Shown: in pieces, positions 32,355 to 41,208 of the stretch
How positions within the stretch are numbered: the stretch's first letter is position 1
Layout of the letters: each line of letters opens with the position of its first letter
Origin: Tenacibaculum haliotis
Lineage (GTDB): Bacteria > Bacteroidota > Bacteroidia > Flavobacteriales > Flavobacteriaceae
NCBI RefSeq assembly: GCF_025215075.1
Contig: NZ_JAOBTH010000024.1
Coordinates: forward strand, 138,527-195,060
Length of the DNA stretch: 56,534 bases
Reading direction: 5' to 3'
Program-made: the position numbers and the translations under genes
Notes under the pieces: generated by a model
Database searches by the model: none
The model's input: only the letters and a program-made list of their open reading frames with translations
What the model was told of the DNA's origin: nothing

Positions 32355-32648
32355 CTACATAGTAAAATCAGGTGGAGGCGTGGTAACTTTTTGGTATTGA
32401 GAAGTGTAATTTTTTGAAAGAAAAACGATGTTTTTTCTTTTTTGAAGTTTCTTAAAGAACATGCTAGAATCAATGTTCGTATAAACTTTTAATTCTTTTG
32501 AAGTTTCTTTTGCGTGATTTTCTTCTTCTTCTGTTAAATTTAAAAAGATAGATATATCTTGATCTTGGTCAATCAAAGTAATAATCGTAGGCGCAACAAT
32601 CATGCTCGTAAATAAAATAGAGAAAAAGAGTGCGATTTTTACTTTCAA
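32355..32648 (-). CDS. small single-pass membrane protein (TTG start likely)
   Basis: 97 residues if started at the TTG at 32648 (KVKIALFFSILFTSMIVAP); a later ATG at 32603 would remove most of the hydrophobic head. One membrane or signal segment (residues 4-25), then an acidic stretch (NLTEEEENHAKETSKEL) and a polar tail with KNYTSQYQKVTTPPPDF. Proteins of this look occur in many Flavobacteriaceae; function unknown. It follows the Bat operon after 64 bp. Confidence 0.6.
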   Translation of the reverse strand: MKVKIALFFSILFTSMIVAPTIITLIDQDQDISIFLNLTEEEENHAKETSKELKVYTNIDSSMFFKKLQKRKNIVFLSKNYTSQYQKVTTPPPDFTM

Positions 32649-32712
32649 TGAATTGTTTTTATAATTGCCTGCAAAAATAAGAAAGGTTTTTGTCTTTTTT
32701 GTTAAATTAAAA

Positions 32713-33474
32713 TTAAAACTTGTTTAACGATTTTAAATTTTCAGAAAGCATCCATCCTGTTTTTCCATCAGCTAATTTAATTTTATTCCATTTATCAACC
32801 GTATCTATTATTTTTACTTTTGTTCCTTCGTGTAGCGTAAATATTTCGCTAGCGTCTTTTGTTGGTTCATTTGTTATTTCAACTTCTTCAGAAAAAATAA
32901 TAGCTTCTACTGTATTTTTTGATTGGTTGTATTGTGAATAGGTTATAACCAAACCAACAATCAATAGTAAAAAAGAAAAGTTACTAGTTATAAAAAAGAG
33001 TCTTTTTTTACTTGGCGTAAACGAAAAATAAAATAATAAAAATAAAGCAGTGGCTAAAAAAGAAAGTATAACAACAAGTGTAGCCCAAGTGTTGTAAGTG
33101 AATTTTTGCAAGAAATTTTCATTTATTTTTTGAAAGATAGATTGAGGTAATTCTTCAATTCTATCTAAAGTTAATCGTTTTGCGATGATTAAATTATTAA
33201 GAGCATCTTCATTTAAAGCATTTAATTGTAGTGCCTTTTCGTAGTTGTAAATTGCGGGAGCTACTTTATTTAATTTATAATATGCGTTCCCTAAATTATA
33301 ATACAATTCAGACGAAACGTTTTTTGTGGTTTCTATAGCTTCATAATTTTTAATTGCTTCTAGGTATTTTCCGTCTTTATATAAAGCGTTGGCGTTTACA
33401 AATAATTCGTCAGCAGTTTGTGCTAACATAATAGTTGTGGTAAAAAACAATAGTAGTGCAATAACTTGTTTCAT
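32713..33474 (-). CDS. batE: BatE, TPR and SH3-domain protein
   Basis: 253 residues. Signal peptide (1-18), two or three TPR units (residues about 22-105, with ELYYNLGNAYYKLNKVAPAI), two membrane helices (about 133-155 and 165-185) and a bacterial SH3-like domain at the end (about 195-248, FTLHEGTKVKIIDTVDKWNKI). It overlaps batD by one base and is the last of the Bat series. Bat proteins were described in Bacteroides as aerotolerance factors and probably form an envelope complex driven by the MoxR ATPase. Confidence 0.88.
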   Translation of the reverse strand: MKQVIALLLFFTTTIMLAQTADELFVNANALYKDGKYLEAIKNYEAIETTKNVSSELYYNLGNAYYKLNKVAPAIYNYEKALQLNALNEDALNNLIIAKRLTLDRIEELPQSIFQKINENFLQKFTYNTWATLVVILSFLATALFLLFYFSFTPSKKRLFFITSNFSFLLLIVGLVITYSQYNQSKNTVEAIIFSEEVEITNEPTKDASEIFTLHEGTKVKIIDTVDKWNKIKLADGKTGWMLSENLKSLNKF

Positions 33475-35243
33475 TATAATTGTTTGTCTAGTTGTGTTAT
33501 TACTTGTTTTGCTTTTTCATATTCTTCTTTCATCTGTAAGTCGGTAATTGGCGTATATCGAGCAAAATCACAATCATTTAAAACTTCAATAAAGTTTTTT
33601 GTAGCGGTGTTGTTAACTTTTTTTTCGTGTAATAAATCAGTGATTTTATCGCTACTTATATCTAACGTTTCTATTCCTAACTTAGCTTTTAAATAGTTAT
33701 GTAAAGCTCTTTCTAAAGCTTCATAAAAAGCTTCTTTATTTCCTAGCTCTTTTTCAGCTTCCGATAAATATTTTTTAGCTAAACGATCTGCCTTACGTTG
33801 TTTGTTTCCTACAACATCTCCATCACGTTCTTCTTTTTTCTTGTTGATAAAAATAGCAACAGGAATTAAAATTATAGGCAACAGCAATAAAATGTAAAAT
33901 AATATAGATTTAAAAAAATCTGATTTCTCTATTGATTCAAAACTACTTGAAGTTTGGATGTACTTAAAATCGGTTCCAGTAATTTTTACATCTTGTTTGG
34001 TCGTAGAATTTGATTGCGTATTTGTAGGCAATTCTTTTCCTTCTAAAACAACAACATATAAATCATTAGTTGTAATAGTTTGGTATACTTTTTCTTTCGG
34101 ATTAAAGTATGAAAAACTTGTTTTCGGAATTTTATATTTTCCTTTAAATTCAGGTACTACGGTATAAGTATCGGCAACCGAACCTCTTAATCCGCTTGCG
34201 GTAACACTTACTTTTTCTTTTCTTTCTGGTTGATAAATCTCTAGTTCTTTAGGTGTTTCTACCTTCGGAAGTTCAAATAATTTTAAATTTCCTTTACCAT
34301 TAACTGTTACTTTTATTTGTGAAGATTCATTAGCCTTTAATGTTTGTTTACTTAAAGAAACATCAAAAGAAAATTCACCAACTGCACCAGTAAAATTCTC
34401 AGGTTTATTATCAAGAGGTAAAGCTTTTGCTCGAACTACTTTTTTGGCAGAAGAAAACTCTTTTCGAACTTGTTTTGTGATTACATTTCCGAAAAAATCG
34501 GCACGCCCAGTAGGCACGGCAACAACAATATCCATCTTCATAGGGTCTATTGTTAGTTTTCCGTCTTTTGTTGGTACTAAAAGTGCTTTATGTAATATGG
34601 CATAACGGTAACGTTCACCATTATACATTCCTGTTTTTACAGGGCTTCCGTTTCTTTTTATCTCTTGATTCCAAAAACCATTGTATTGTGGAGCTTCTGT
34701 AATTGCGTTATCGTAAATACCTACATTGTCACTAAAATATAAGCGATATTCAACATAAATACTCTCACCAACATAGGGTTGCGATTTAGATAATTCTGCA
34801 ACTAAATGAATATTTTGATCTGCAATATAATTTGGATCGTTAGGATTTTTAGGAACATCAACAGCAGCTATAACAATAATTTTTATAGGGTTTGATTTTA
34901 CTGTTTTCCCATCAATTTCTATTGATGCAGCAGGAATATTGTATTCTCCTTTTTGCTTTGGCTGAATAATATAAGTATACGATTGGCTAAAGGTTGCTTT
35001 ACCGTTTATCCATGATTGACTTACCGATTGACTTGGGCCACCTACAACTTTAAAGTTTTTAAAGTTTGGAGCTTTAAAATTATCAGCGCCTTGTTTGTTA
35101 ATCGAAAATTCGATTCGCAAACGTTGATTAACGCCTAACTTATTTTTACTAACAGTTGCTTTTAATGCAGCTTCTTGTGCACTAATAGTTAGTGTTATAA
35201 AACAGATTAATAATGATGTGTATAATTTAAACTTCATATTCAT
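33474..35243 (-). CDS. batD: BatD, oxygen-tolerance protein
   Basis: About 589 residues. Signal peptide (KFKLYTSLLICFITLTISAQ), then repeated beta-sandwich domains of the BatD family (YIIQPKQKGEYNIPAASIEIDG; YRLYFSDNVGIYDN; DTYTVVPEFKGKYKIP), a membrane helix at about 445-465 (FFKSILFYILLLLPIILIPVAIF) and a cytoplasmic helical tail with a YLKAKLGIETLDIS motif. Starts at 35255, 35243 or 35237 are possible; 35243 is chosen for the shortest clean signal peptide context. It lies between batC and batE in one transcript. Confidence 0.88.
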   Translation of the reverse strand: MNMKFKLYTSLLICFITLTISAQEAALKATVSKNKLGVNQRLRIEFSINKQGADNFKAPNFKNFKVVGGPSQSVSQSWINGKATFSQSYTYIIQPKQKGEYNIPAASIEIDGKTVKSNPIKIIVIAAVDVPKNPNDPNYIADQNIHLVAELSKSQPYVGESIYVEYRLYFSDNVGIYDNAITEAPQYNGFWNQEIKRNGSPVKTGMYNGERYRYAILHKALLVPTKDGKLTIDPMKMDIVVAVPTGRADFFGNVITKQVRKEFSSAKKVVRAKALPLDNKPENFTGAVGEFSFDVSLSKQTLKANESSQIKVTVNGKGNLKLFELPKVETPKELEIYQPERKEKVSVTASGLRGSVADTYTVVPEFKGKYKIPKTSFSYFNPKEKVYQTITTNDLYVVVLEGKELPTNTQSNSTTKQDVKITGTDFKYIQTSSSFESIEKSDFFKSILFYILLLLPIILIPVAIFINKKKEERDGDVVGNKQRKADRLAKKYLSEAEKELGNKEAFYEALERALHNYLKAKLGIETLDISSDKITDLLHEKKVNNTATKNFIEVLNDCDFARYTPITDLQMKEEYEKAKQVITQLDKQL

Positions 35244-35285
35244 TTTCAAAAGCATAAAATAACTAAGATTTTAAAAATCGGAAAT

Positions 35286-36095
35286 TTACCAATCTTTTTC
35301 TTGTTTTACTTTTCTTCCTTTCGATTTTTTAACATTCATTTTCTTTTGCGTCTTCTTCTCTTCATTATTTAAGCTCTCTAGCAGTTGCTTCATTTGCTCA
35401 GGAGACATTTTTCCTTGTTGAGGTTTGGGCTTTTGCTTTTCGTCTTTCTTGTCATCCTTGTTAGGCTTGTTCTGGTCTTTTGGATCCTTCTTGTCCTTGT
35501 CGTCGCCCTTTTTGTCTTCCTTTTTATCCTTCTGCTTGTCTTTGTCGTCCTTATCTTTCTTGTCCTTCTGATCCTTTTTGTCTTTCTTGTCCTTATCTTT
35601 TTTATCTTTATTCTTATCTTTTTTGTCTTGTTGTTGCTGTTTCTTTAAATCTTTTTGAGCAGCAGCTAAATTATAACGGGTTTCATCATCATTCGGATTT
35701 CTTCTTAATGCATTTTTATATGCATCTACAGCCTGTTGATATTGTTTTTGCTCCATTTGTGCATTTCCAATATTGTGATATGCCTCGGCTTTTGCAAATT
35801 TATCTTTTGATGTTTTTGCGGTTACTTCAAATTGCGCAACAGCTTCCTTATATTTTTTTTCTTGATATAAGGTATTTCCAAAATTATAGCTTGCCTTGTC
35901 GTACGTACTGTTTTTTCCTAGCGCTTTTCGGTAAGAAATGGCAGCATCACTAAATTTTTGTTTGTTGTACAGTTTATTTCCTTCACGTAACAAATTTCTT
36001 GCCTCACGTTGCAGTTTTAACGTGTCTTTTTGTGCCGTTACATTTATAGTAATCAGCATTAAAAACACGAATAGTATATTTTGTAATTGTTTCAT
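35286..36095 (-). CDS. batC: BatC, TPR protein with Lys/Asp-rich tail
   Basis: 269 residues. Signal peptide (1-21), three TPR units (about 30-140, e.g. ASYNFGNTLYQEKKYKEAV and AEAYHNIGNAQMEQKQYQQAV). A very low-complexity Lys/Asp/Gln region follows at about 150-235 and a basic tail ends in KKSKGRKVKQEKDW. The tail makes the DNA strongly biased, which opens long shadow frames on the other strand. It lies 15 bp after batB. The function is scaffold-like in the Bat complex (family knowledge). Confidence 0.88.
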   Translation of the reverse strand: MKQLQNILFVFLMLITINVTAQKDTLKLQREARNLLREGNKLYNKQKFSDAAISYRKALGKNSTYDKASYNFGNTLYQEKKYKEAVAQFEVTAKTSKDKFAKAEAYHNIGNAQMEQKQYQQAVDAYKNALRRNPNDDETRYNLAAAQKDLKKQQQQDKKDKNKDKKDKDKKDKKDQKDKKDKDDKDKQKDKKEDKKGDDKDKKDPKDQNKPNKDDKKDEKQKPKPQQGKMSPEQMKQLLESLNNEEKKTQKKMNVKKSKGRKVKQEKDW

Positions 36096-36110
36096 TTTAT
36101 AAAATAAAAT

Positions 36111-37151
36111 CTATGACTTTTCTTCGTTAAATAAATCTGCTTTTTTAACCCATTTCGTTTTCTTCTCGAAAAAGAATAAATCAATAATTAAAAATAGCAA
36201 TCCGATTCCTAAAAACCATTGAAACTGATCTTTGTAATCAGAAAATTGTTTTGTTTCAAATTCGCTTTTTTGGGCATTGGTAATAATATTTTCAATAATT
36301 TTAACAGGATTGTCTGTTTTATTACCGTCAATATATTTTCCTTCGGATGATTCAGCAATATCTTGTAAAACAGTTGTTGTTCTTTTGGTAATTACGGTTG
36401 CTCCTTTTCTGTCTTTTTTGTAACCAATAAGCGCACCATTTAATTTTATAGGAATAGGACCTCCTTTTTCGGTACCAACACCAATAGTATATACTTTTAC
36501 GCCTTCGTTAGAAATATTCTGAGCAACTTGTTTTGTTTCCTCTTGATGATCTTCACCATCAGAAATGATAATTAAAAAACGATTGGTTTGCTCGTCGTTA
36601 TCATAATAAGTTTTAGCTAAGTTTAAGGCTTCGTTAATAGCTGTTCCTTGGCTCGAAACCATATCTGGATTTGCATTTTGTAAAAACATTTTAGCCGCCG
36701 CATGATCAGTGGTAATTGGTAATAATGGATATGCGTTACCTGCGTAAATTATAATTCCGACTCTGTCACTTCCTAATTTATCAATAATTTTAGAAATAAT
36801 TTGCTTTGATTTTTCTAATCTATTTGGCGCAATATCTTCTGCCAACATACTTTTAGAAACATCTAAAGCAAAAACCACATCAACACCTTCACGTTTTACT
36901 GTTTTTAACTTGGTTCCCATTTTAGGGTTCACCAATGAAACGATTAAAAAAGAGAGTCCGATTAAAAGGAAAATCAATTTTAAAATCGATTTAAAAGTAG
37001 ATGAATTTGGTGCGATTTTAGCGAATGTTTTTGCACTTGCGAATTTTTTCTGAGTGCGTTTTTTCCACCATAAAACCAACAAAAAAACAACAATTATTAT
37101 TGGAATAATTGCAAACAGATAAAAATATATTGGTTCTTCTATACGATACAT
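36111..37151 (-). CDS. batB: BatB, vWA-domain membrane protein
   Basis: 346 residues. Two membrane helices near the N-terminus (about 8-27 and 58-80), a von Willebrand A domain (about 90-290) with the metal site DVVFALDVSKSML and ISDGEDHQEE, and a last helix near 315-332. It begins 3 bp after the batA stop. Paired vWA proteins BatA and BatB are usual for this operon. Confidence 0.9.
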   Translation of the reverse strand: MYRIEEPIYFYLFAIIPIIIVVFLLVLWWKKRTQKKFASAKTFAKIAPNSSTFKSILKLIFLLIGLSFLIVSLVNPKMGTKLKTVKREGVDVVFALDVSKSMLAEDIAPNRLEKSKQIISKIIDKLGSDRVGIIIYAGNAYPLLPITTDHAAAKMFLQNANPDMVSSQGTAINEALNLAKTYYDNDEQTNRFLIIISDGEDHQEETKQVAQNISNEGVKVYTIGVGTEKGGPIPIKLNGALIGYKKDRKGATVITKRTTTVLQDIAESSEGKYIDGNKTDNPVKIIENIITNAQKSEFETKQFSDYKDQFQWFLGIGLLFLIIDLFFFEKKTKWVKKADLFNEEKS

Positions 37152-37154
37152 TGT

Positions 37155-38162
37155 TTATATAAAACTTTTAAATAAGGTGTTTTTTAATGTGAATTCTAGC
37201 AATAAAAAGATACCGGCTAAAAATACCAATAATCGATATTTTTCAGTATAATTATAGTACTTAAATTCTTCTATTTTTGTTTTTTCAAGCTTGTCTATTT
37301 CATCATAAATAGCTTTTAACTTCGTGTTATCTGTGGCTCTAAAATATTTACCAGCCGTTTCATTAGCAATATGTTTTAGCAAGGCTTCATCTATTTCAAC
37401 TTGTTGTTTTCTAAAAGAAATTTTACCTGTTCGAGGATCTTTTGCCCAAGGAAAATCAGCCATTCCATTAGTTCCAATCCCGATAGTATATACCTTAATA
37501 TCGTTTCCTTTTGCTAGTTCGGTGGCTGTTTTCGGATCTACAAAACCTGCGTTGTTTACACCATCTGTTAAAAGAATAATAACTTTACTTTTAGCTTTGC
37601 TTTCCTTTAATCTGTTTACTGCAGATCCTAATCCCATACCAATAGCAGTTCCACCTTCTAATTGCCCCCATTTAATTTCAGAAATGGTTCTTTTAATGAT
37701 AGATTTGTCGCTCGTAATTGGTGTTTGAGTAAAACTTTCACCTGCATAAACTACAATACCGATACGGTCATTTGGTCGACGATTTACAAAATCGGCCGCC
37801 ACTTTTTTAAGTGCTTCTAGTCGATTTGGTTTTAAATCTTTAGCCAACATACTTGCAGATACGTCAATTGCCATAACAATATCAATACCTCTGTTTGTTT
37901 TTGTTTTTTTACTTACTGCTACATTTCTAGGTCTGGCTAAAGCAATAACCAAACATGTTAAAGCAGCTAGTCGTAATAGGTATAATAAAGGTTTTAATTT
38001 CGGTAAAATTGAACCTTGTACTTTAAAACCTTTAACGCTTGATATTGTTAATTGAGCGCTATCTTTTTTTCTAGAATAGTAATTCCATAAAGCTAATAAC
38101 GGAATTAATATCAGCAACCATAAAAATTCGGGATTATGAAATTCAAAATTATTCCACTTCAT
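37155..38162 (-). CDS. batA: BatA, vWA-domain membrane protein
   Basis: 335 residues with the same layout as BatB: helices at about 12-28 and 58-78, vWA domain (about 90-290) with DIVMAIDVSASML and LLTDGVNNAGF, and a C-terminal helix (about 308-328). Its start overlaps the end of the preceding gene by 14 bp. The C-terminal FLAGIFLLLEFTLKNTLF anchor is typical of the family. Confidence 0.9.
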   Translation of the reverse strand: MKWNNFEFHNPEFLWLLILIPLLALWNYYSRKKDSAQLTISSVKGFKVQGSILPKLKPLLYLLRLAALTCLVIALARPRNVAVSKKTKTNRGIDIVMAIDVSASMLAKDLKPNRLEALKKVAADFVNRRPNDRIGIVVYAGESFTQTPITSDKSIIKRTISEIKWGQLEGGTAIGMGLGSAVNRLKESKAKSKVIILLTDGVNNAGFVDPKTATELAKGNDIKVYTIGIGTNGMADFPWAKDPRTGKISFRKQQVEIDEALLKHIANETAGKYFRATDNTKLKAIYDEIDKLEKTKIEEFKYYNYTEKYRLLVFLAGIFLLLEFTLKNTLFKSFI

Positions 38163-39066
38163 CTTCTATTGGTTCTTTTTTAGGTTTCAAATTATCTAAT
38201 ACACTTTTAGCATCCTTACGATCGCTTTCAATTTGATGTGCCATCGGTTTCGACTTCGCAAATTTTACTAAATCAGATTCTTGTAATAATTTTCGTAACT
38301 TATAAATCGTTTCTTTATCTGTTTCAATCGATTTCATTTCATTTAAATCGTCTAAAATTGCAACTAATTCATCCGTAGTAATTTCTAGTGCAGGTATGTT
38401 TAATTCCCTTTCTATATAACCTCTAACAATTTCGGTTAACTCACTATAATATTTCTTAATTTTATTGTTTTGCCACAATAATTTTTTATCTAACTCTTGC
38501 AGTTTTTCAATCGCCTCTTCATAAGGCGGTAATAACGGAACAATAATTTCTTCTTTGGCTTCTTTTTTCTTTTTGATAACAAAGAAATAAAGTAATAACC
38601 CTATTACAATAAGGATAGCAAATGCCCACCAGAAATAATTTTTAAAATCATCAAATTGATATGCTTCTCCTTTAATTCCTTTAATAGGGAATTTTTTAAT
38701 TTTAGTAGTGTCAATAGCTACGGTTGCTACATTAATTAACAAGCTATCTGTTAAATACGGTTGGTTTTTAATGAAAACCTGTTGCTGCGGAATGTAAAAT
38801 GCACCACTATCAAAACCTGTTAAAATATATTTTTGAATTAATTTATTTTTAACAGTATCTATTTTTAATGTATCAATTATCTCTAATCCTTTTAAATTTT
38901 CTAATTTAGGAAGGATAACGTTTTCAGTTTCAGCTACCGAAATTTTGTATTGAAATTGCTCTCCAATTCTAATATTGGTGGTATCAATTTCAACTTTTAT
39001 TTTGTCAGATTGTGAAAATCCAACGCCATAAATAAGTAAGAATATGTAAAGTAATTTAGTTTTCAT
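38149..39066 (-). CDS. BatD-like/DUF4381-type membrane protein of the Bat operon
   Basis: 305 residues. Signal peptide (1-18), a periplasmic beta domain (about 20-135) and one membrane helix (about 146-165). A cytoplasmic helical region follows with KKYYSELTEIVRGYIEREL and a conserved PALEITTDELVAIL. It sits between the DUF58 and batA genes, where Flavobacteriaceae keep a short BatD-related protein; its exact role is unknown. The stop overlaps the batA start. Confidence 0.75.
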   Translation of the reverse strand: MKTKLLYIFLLIYGVGFSQSDKIKVEIDTTNIRIGEQFQYKISVAETENVILPKLENLKGLEIIDTLKIDTVKNKLIQKYILTGFDSGAFYIPQQQVFIKNQPYLTDSLLINVATVAIDTTKIKKFPIKGIKGEAYQFDDFKNYFWWAFAILIVIGLLLYFFVIKKKKEAKEEIIVPLLPPYEEAIEKLQELDKKLLWQNNKIKKYYSELTEIVRGYIERELNIPALEITTDELVAILDDLNEMKSIETDKETIYKLRKLLQESDLVKFAKSKPMAHQIESDRKDAKSVLDNLKPKKEPIEDEVE

Positions 39067-39082
39067 TTAATGTAGGTAGTTT

Positions 39083-39946
39083 TTATTTTCGTTTAAAATA
39101 ACCTAATAATTTTGTTACATAACTTTCATCTACACGAGTGTTTATAGTTCCTGAACCACTTTTCTTAAAAGTAGTTTCGAAGTAATCAGTCAATCTTAAA
39201 GAATTTGCTTTGTATTGATTTCTTACGGATGACGAGCTTGTGTTTACTAAATGTGTAGTTCCTGTTTCAGCATCAACCATCGGTACCATTCCTAAATTCG
39301 GAATTTCCTCATCATGTTTGTCATACACTCTAATACCAGTAACATCGTGTTTGTTACCAACTAGTTTTAGTGTGCGCTCATAATTATCATCCATAAAATC
39401 AGAAAGTAAAAAAACAATCGCTTTCTTTTTCATAATGTTTGATAAGAATTTTAAAGCCTCACTAATATCTGTTTGCTTGCTTTTAGGTTTAAATTCGATC
39501 AATTCTCGAATAATACGCAACACATGACTTTTCCCTTTTTTAGGAGGGATATAAAGTTCTACTTGATCAGAAAATAAAATCAATCCAACCTTGTCGTTGT
39601 TTTGTGTGGCTGAAAAAGCTAGTGTTGCAGCAATCTCGGTAACGGTATCTTTTTTAAATTGATTAGAAGTACCAAAAGATTCAGAGCCAGAAATATCTAC
39701 CACTAACATCATGGTAAGCTCACGTTCTTCTTCAAAAACTTTTATATAAGGTTCGTTATAACGCGCAGTTACATTCCAATCAATCGCTCTAATATCATCT
39801 CCGTATTGATATTGGCGCACTTCAGAAAAAGTCATACCACGACCTTTAAAGGTTGAGTGGTATTCTCCTCCAAAAATATGATTAGACAAACGACGTGTCT
39901 TAATTTCTATTTTACGAACTTTTTTTAGTAACTCTTTTGTATCCAT
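39083..39946 (-). CDS. DUF58 domain protein (vWA-like) of the MoxR/Bat operon
   Basis: 287 residues, soluble. The DUF58 hallmark is GRGMTFSEVRQYQYGDDIRAIDWN (about residues 36-59), followed by a vWA-like fold with a DISGSESFG metal site (about 94-102) and LLSDFMDD (about 181-188). DUF58 proteins always go with MoxR ATPases and are thought to link the ATPase to the membrane vWA proteins. It lies 16 bp before the next gene and 76 bp after moxR. Confidence 0.9.
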   Translation of the reverse strand: MDTKELLKKVRKIEIKTRRLSNHIFGGEYHSTFKGRGMTFSEVRQYQYGDDIRAIDWNVTARYNEPYIKVFEEERELTMMLVVDISGSESFGTSNQFKKDTVTEIAATLAFSATQNNDKVGLILFSDQVELYIPPKKGKSHVLRIIRELIEFKPKSKQTDISEALKFLSNIMKKKAIVFLLSDFMDDNYERTLKLVGNKHDVTGIRVYDKHDEEIPNLGMVPMVDAETGTTHLVNTSSSSVRNQYKANSLRLTDYFETTFKKSGSGTINTRVDESYVTKLLGYFKRK

Positions 39947-40022
39947 TTCTTTTCAATTGTCAGTTAACAGGTTTCATAATCAGCAATATTTTTAATACTG
40001 ATTGTTGTTTCTTGATAATTGA

Positions 40023-41012
40023 TTATGGTACTTGTACTTCGTTAATTATTGAATTTATAATATCTAAAGAAGTAATGTTTTCAGCTTCAGCTTCGTACGT
40101 AATTCCAATTCTGTGGCGTAAAACATCGTTTACAATTGCACGAACATCTTCAGGTATTACATAACCTCTTCTTTTAATAAAAGCGTAACATTTTGCTGCT
40201 TTTGCTAAATTGATACTTCCACGAGGCGAAGCACCGAAACTAATTAAAGGTTGTAGTTTTTCTAGATTATAGCGTTCAGGATAACGAGTAGCAAATACGA
40301 TGTCTAGAATATATTTTTCTATTTTCTCATCCATATACACTTCGTTTACAACTTCACGAGCTTTTATAATCTGGTCTACAGAAATAACCGGATTTACTTT
40401 TTCAAAAGCACCACTTAAGTTGGCACGCATAATTGTTTGTTCATCTTCTAACTTCGGATAATCAATCACTGTTTTTAACATAAAACGGTCAACCTGAGCT
40501 TCAGGAAGCGGATACGTTCCTTCTTGTTCAACAGGATTTTGAGTTGCCATTACTAAAAAAGGTTCTTGTAACTTAAAAGTTTCATCGCCAATAGTAATCT
40601 GGCGCTCTTGCATTGCTTCTAATAAAGCAGATTGAACTTTAGCAGGCGCACGGTTAATTTCATCAGCTAATACAAAATTAGCGAAGATTGGGCCTTTTTT
40701 AATCATGAAATCGTTTTCTTTCATGTTGTAAATCATGGTTCCAACAATATCGGCAGGTAATAAATCTGGGGTAAACTGCACACGACTAAAACTACCTTGT
40801 ACTGCTTTAGATAAGGTGTTAATGGCAAGGGTTTTTGCTAAGCCAGGTACACCTTCTAGTAAAATGTGTCCGTTACCAAGAAGCCCTATAAGTAATCGTT
40901 CAATCATATATTTCTGACCAACGATAACTTTACTCATTTCGTTTGTTAATAAATCAACAAAAGCGCTTTCTCTTTCGATCTTTTCATTGATAGCTCTTAC
41001 ATCTACATCCAT
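40023..41012 (-). CDS. moxR: MoxR-family AAA+ ATPase
   Basis: 329 residues. Walker A GVPGLAKT (about 53-60), Walker B FVLADEINRAPAKVQSALL (about 112-130), sensor 1 ATQNPVEQEGTYPLPEAQVDRF (about 154-175) and the C-terminal lid. It heads the leftward Bat operon and is its chaperone-like motor. The promoter should lie in 41013-41160, shared with the divergent TonB receptor. Confidence 0.93.
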   Translation of the reverse strand: MDVDVRAINEKIERESAFVDLLTNEMSKVIVGQKYMIERLLIGLLGNGHILLEGVPGLAKTLAINTLSKAVQGSFSRVQFTPDLLPADIVGTMIYNMKENDFMIKKGPIFANFVLADEINRAPAKVQSALLEAMQERQITIGDETFKLQEPFLVMATQNPVEQEGTYPLPEAQVDRFMLKTVIDYPKLEDEQTIMRANLSGAFEKVNPVISVDQIIKAREVVNEVYMDEKIEKYILDIVFATRYPERYNLEKLQPLISFGASPRGSINLAKAAKCYAFIKRRGYVIPEDVRAIVNDVLRHRIGITYEAEAENITSLDIINSIINEVQVP

Positions 41013-41208
41013 AGTAATTGAAATATGTTTTATTTTTCGTGAAACAAAGCTACAATAATAAGAAAATAACCGTTGTTAAAGTATGGTTAAAGCTGAAAAA
41101 ATAAAACTTACATTTATTATATATACTTATTTAGTGTTATAATTTTAAGTATTTACTTGTTATGTGTTGTATATATTAGTATTTTTAACAAAAATTAACT
41201 ATTTTAAT

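Noticed and set aside
35385..35953. Plus-strand frames of 87 and 157 residues opposite batC.
   Set aside because: They mirror the Lys/Asp-rich low-complexity part and the TPR region of batC; composition is Leu/Phe/Cys-biased nonsense.
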